This document shows, in pieces, positions 62,807 through 64,000 of a stretch of DNA of 64,000 bases (positions are counted from its first letter, which is position 1; every line of letters begins with the position of its first letter). The notes below the pieces were generated by a model that saw nothing but the letters and a program-made list of their open reading frames with translations, was not told the origin of the DNA and made no database searches. The translations under genes were made by a program, and so were the position numbers. The stretch comes from an uncultured Eggerthella sp. (lineage in GTDB: Bacteria > Actinomycetota > Coriobacteriia > Coriobacteriales > Eggerthellaceae), in NCBI GenBank assembly GCA_958431815.1, contig CAUASB010000001.1, positions 62,001 through 126,000 of the forward strand. The letters run 5' to 3'.

Positions 62807-62824
62807 GAACAGTCCCCAATTTGT
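62798..62824. repeat. REP-like palindrome at the stop codon
   Basis: ACAAATTAGGAACAGTCCCC followed by AATTTGT is a 27 bp imperfect palindrome containing the stop codon of the gene above. Its core is a variant of GGGACTGTCCC. Confidence 0.7.
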
Positions 62825-62827
62825 AAA

Positions 62828-62864
62828 AAAACGGGCCCGCGGATCTGATCCACGGGCCCGTTTT
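62828..62864. terminator. Bidirectional terminator
   Basis: AAAACGGGCCCG and CGGGCCCGTTTT form a 12 bp stem, extended by GGAT/GATCC, between two converging genes. Confidence 0.93.
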
Positions 62865-62891
62865 ACAGACGGTCTTATCAACCGAATACCG

Positions 62892-64000
62892 CTAGCTCAT
62901 CGCCAGGCCAGCAAGGTCAAGATTGATAACGTACATGCACACAACCAAAACGAAGAACATGATAACGACAACGGTGAAGATGTTCATAACGTCTTTCGGG
63001 ATCCTGGCAAATGCCTTTTCCAGTGCGGGATACACCAACCATGTCATGATCGTTGCCATAATGCCGAAGAACGTGGTGTTCAACAGGCATATCTGACCCA
63101 TGAAGTTGAAGTCCATGTTGCTGTAGTCCCACAAAGGCAGCGCGCCGGTAACCGGGTCGGGCGGCCAATTGCAGGTAAAGCCCAGTGCCAACTCGATAGC
63201 AGCGCAAAACGCCGTGTTAACCAGGAAGCTTACAAGCAAGGCAACGGGAATCTTATTCTTCGTCACCTTCATAAGCCAATTCTTAACGGGGAACAGAATC
63301 AGGCCAATAACCACGAATGCCGCACCGTACACGAAGAAGGGATTCAGCATGTCGTGCCAGATGCCGGAATTCGGATCGTACGTGCCAGGGACAATACCCC
63401 AACGGATAAGCCAGCACACGCACCATTCCATCCAATGGCCCACAACGCTGAAGATGCAGAAGTACAGCACCAAATTACGCCAAAATGCAAGGCTCTTCGG
63501 GTTCCACAGCTTTCCTTCGGCGGCAAGCTGCGCAGCACGCGTTTCTAGCTTGAACGGACGCGAAAGGGCATAGCGGGCCTGCTTGGAAAAGCCAAAGTAC
63601 ACCAGCATGACAATCGGCCAGAAGGCGTTGACCAAGAAGGTGAACGGATCGAATGAGCCTATCGCCACGTAGTACACCAGGTTGATTACCAAGTACGCCG
63701 AAACCATGGCAAGGATAATCTCGCGGCCATGGCTCTTGCGGTTCCAGATGATCCACAGGGTTACCGCCATCATCAGCAGCATCACGAAGTTGATCCACCA
63801 TGCGCCGTCAAACGATTCCGACCTCGTGATGAACAGGAGCAGCGTCACATTTACGATGATTTCCGCAATGCAGGCAAACTCAACAAAGCGCATGAAGCCA
63901 ATGTGCTTGCCGTCCGCATAATACGCCTGCGACCCGCCTTCGTCTTCGACATGCTGCATATGCACCAATACCGACTCAACAATAAGGAGCGTGCCCGTCA
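62892..64000 (-). CDS. Putative ABC-transporter type IV (CmpB) membrane protein, start beyond window
   Basis: At least 369 residues with ~8-9 spans. Conserved block PLWDYSNMDFNFMGQICL is typical of the ABC_trans_CmpB family, along with FVYGAAFVVIGLIL and AIELALGFTCNW. An ATG at 63959 and a TTG at 63968 exist, but neither has a ribosome-binding site. The frame stays open to the edge with protein-like sequence (TGTLLIVESVLVHMQHVEDE), so the gene most likely begins outside. The substrate is unknown. Confidence 0.8.
   Translation of the reverse strand, partial: TGTLLIVESVLVHMQHVEDEGGSQAYYADGKHIGFMRFVEFACIAEIIVNVTLLLFITRSESFDGAWWINFVMLLMMAVTLWIIWNRKSHGREIILAMVSAYLVINLVYYVAIGSFDPFTFLVNAFWPIVMLVYFGFSKQARYALSRPFKLETRAAQLAAEGKLWNPKSLAFWRNLVLYFCIFSVVGHWMEWCVCWLIRWGIVPGTYDPNSGIWHDMLNPFFVYGAAFVVIGLILFPVKNWLMKVTKNKIPVALLVSFLVNTAFCAAIELALGFTCNWPPDPVTGALPLWDYSNMDFNFMGQICLLNTTFFGIMATIMTWLVYPALEKAFARIPKDVMNIFTVVVIMFFVLVVCMYVINLDLAGLAMS

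Noticed and set aside
1..64000. rRNA, tRNA, tmRNA, CRISPR arrays, complete insertion sequences, prophage
   Set aside because: Looked for by eye on both strands; no cloverleaf, regularly spaced repeats, DDE transposase or phage structural genes were found.

Overview
The window is a chromosomal segment of a high-GC Gram-positive anaerobe, most likely of class Coriobacteriia (Eggerthellaceae type). This is inferred from base composition, a single-chain FGAM synthase, a Trp T-box leader, an LPXTG-like surface protein, DUF6110 beside a P1B ATPase, and several MFS carriers. No rRNA, tRNA, CRISPR array, prophage or complete IS was seen. The leftmost gene (WYL regulator) and the rightmost gene (CmpB-type membrane protein) run off the window.

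Layout. 1-6 kb: WYL regulator, two MFS carriers and a DUF2130 coiled-coil protein. 6-20 kb: housekeeping genes gpmA, ettA and purL, with a LysR regulator, a PNPOx-family protein, a Pit phosphate carrier, an Elp3-like enzyme and pepF. 20-24 kb: a DUF6282 protein and a six-helix membrane protein behind a structured leader, then a LysR and a MarR-like regulator. 24-30.6 kb: an accessory patch with a serine recombinase, an LAKTG-anchored beta-helix surface protein, a small HTH protein, an Fsr-type MFS carrier and a Ser-rich membrane protein. 30.9-38.2 kb: trpEGDCFBA, read on the minus strand from a Trp T-box leader. 38.8-52.9 kb: phosphodiesterase, TatD, two MBL-fold hydrolases, a Pit/small membrane protein/USP operon, a GGDEF-PAS-GGDEF-GGDEF-EAL protein, an MFS carrier, a gamma-glutamylcyclotransferase-like protein and a 2-hydroxyacid dehydrogenase. 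52.9-60.4 kb: probable metal or siderophore homeostasis, with an ABC pair, a frameshifted divergent AraC regulator, DUF6110 and a P1B ATPase. 60.5-62.8 kb: the radical-SAM/partner pair linked to DNA modification or repair.

The most unusual content is non-coding. (1) The DUF6282 leader folds on paper into a three-way junction with two GGGG-capped hairpins and a switchable ribosome-binding site. (2) A repeat of about 180-230 bp (called family A here) occurs as four near-complete copies and one fragment. It forms a long hairpin with a variable, internally palindromic apex, and two copies flank the cyclotransferase gene. (3) A second repeat (family B) occurs twice. (4) Two further short elements with 22-44 bp terminal inverted repeats lie in the trp region. 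(5) REP-like palindromes occur in or at the ends of three coding sequences.
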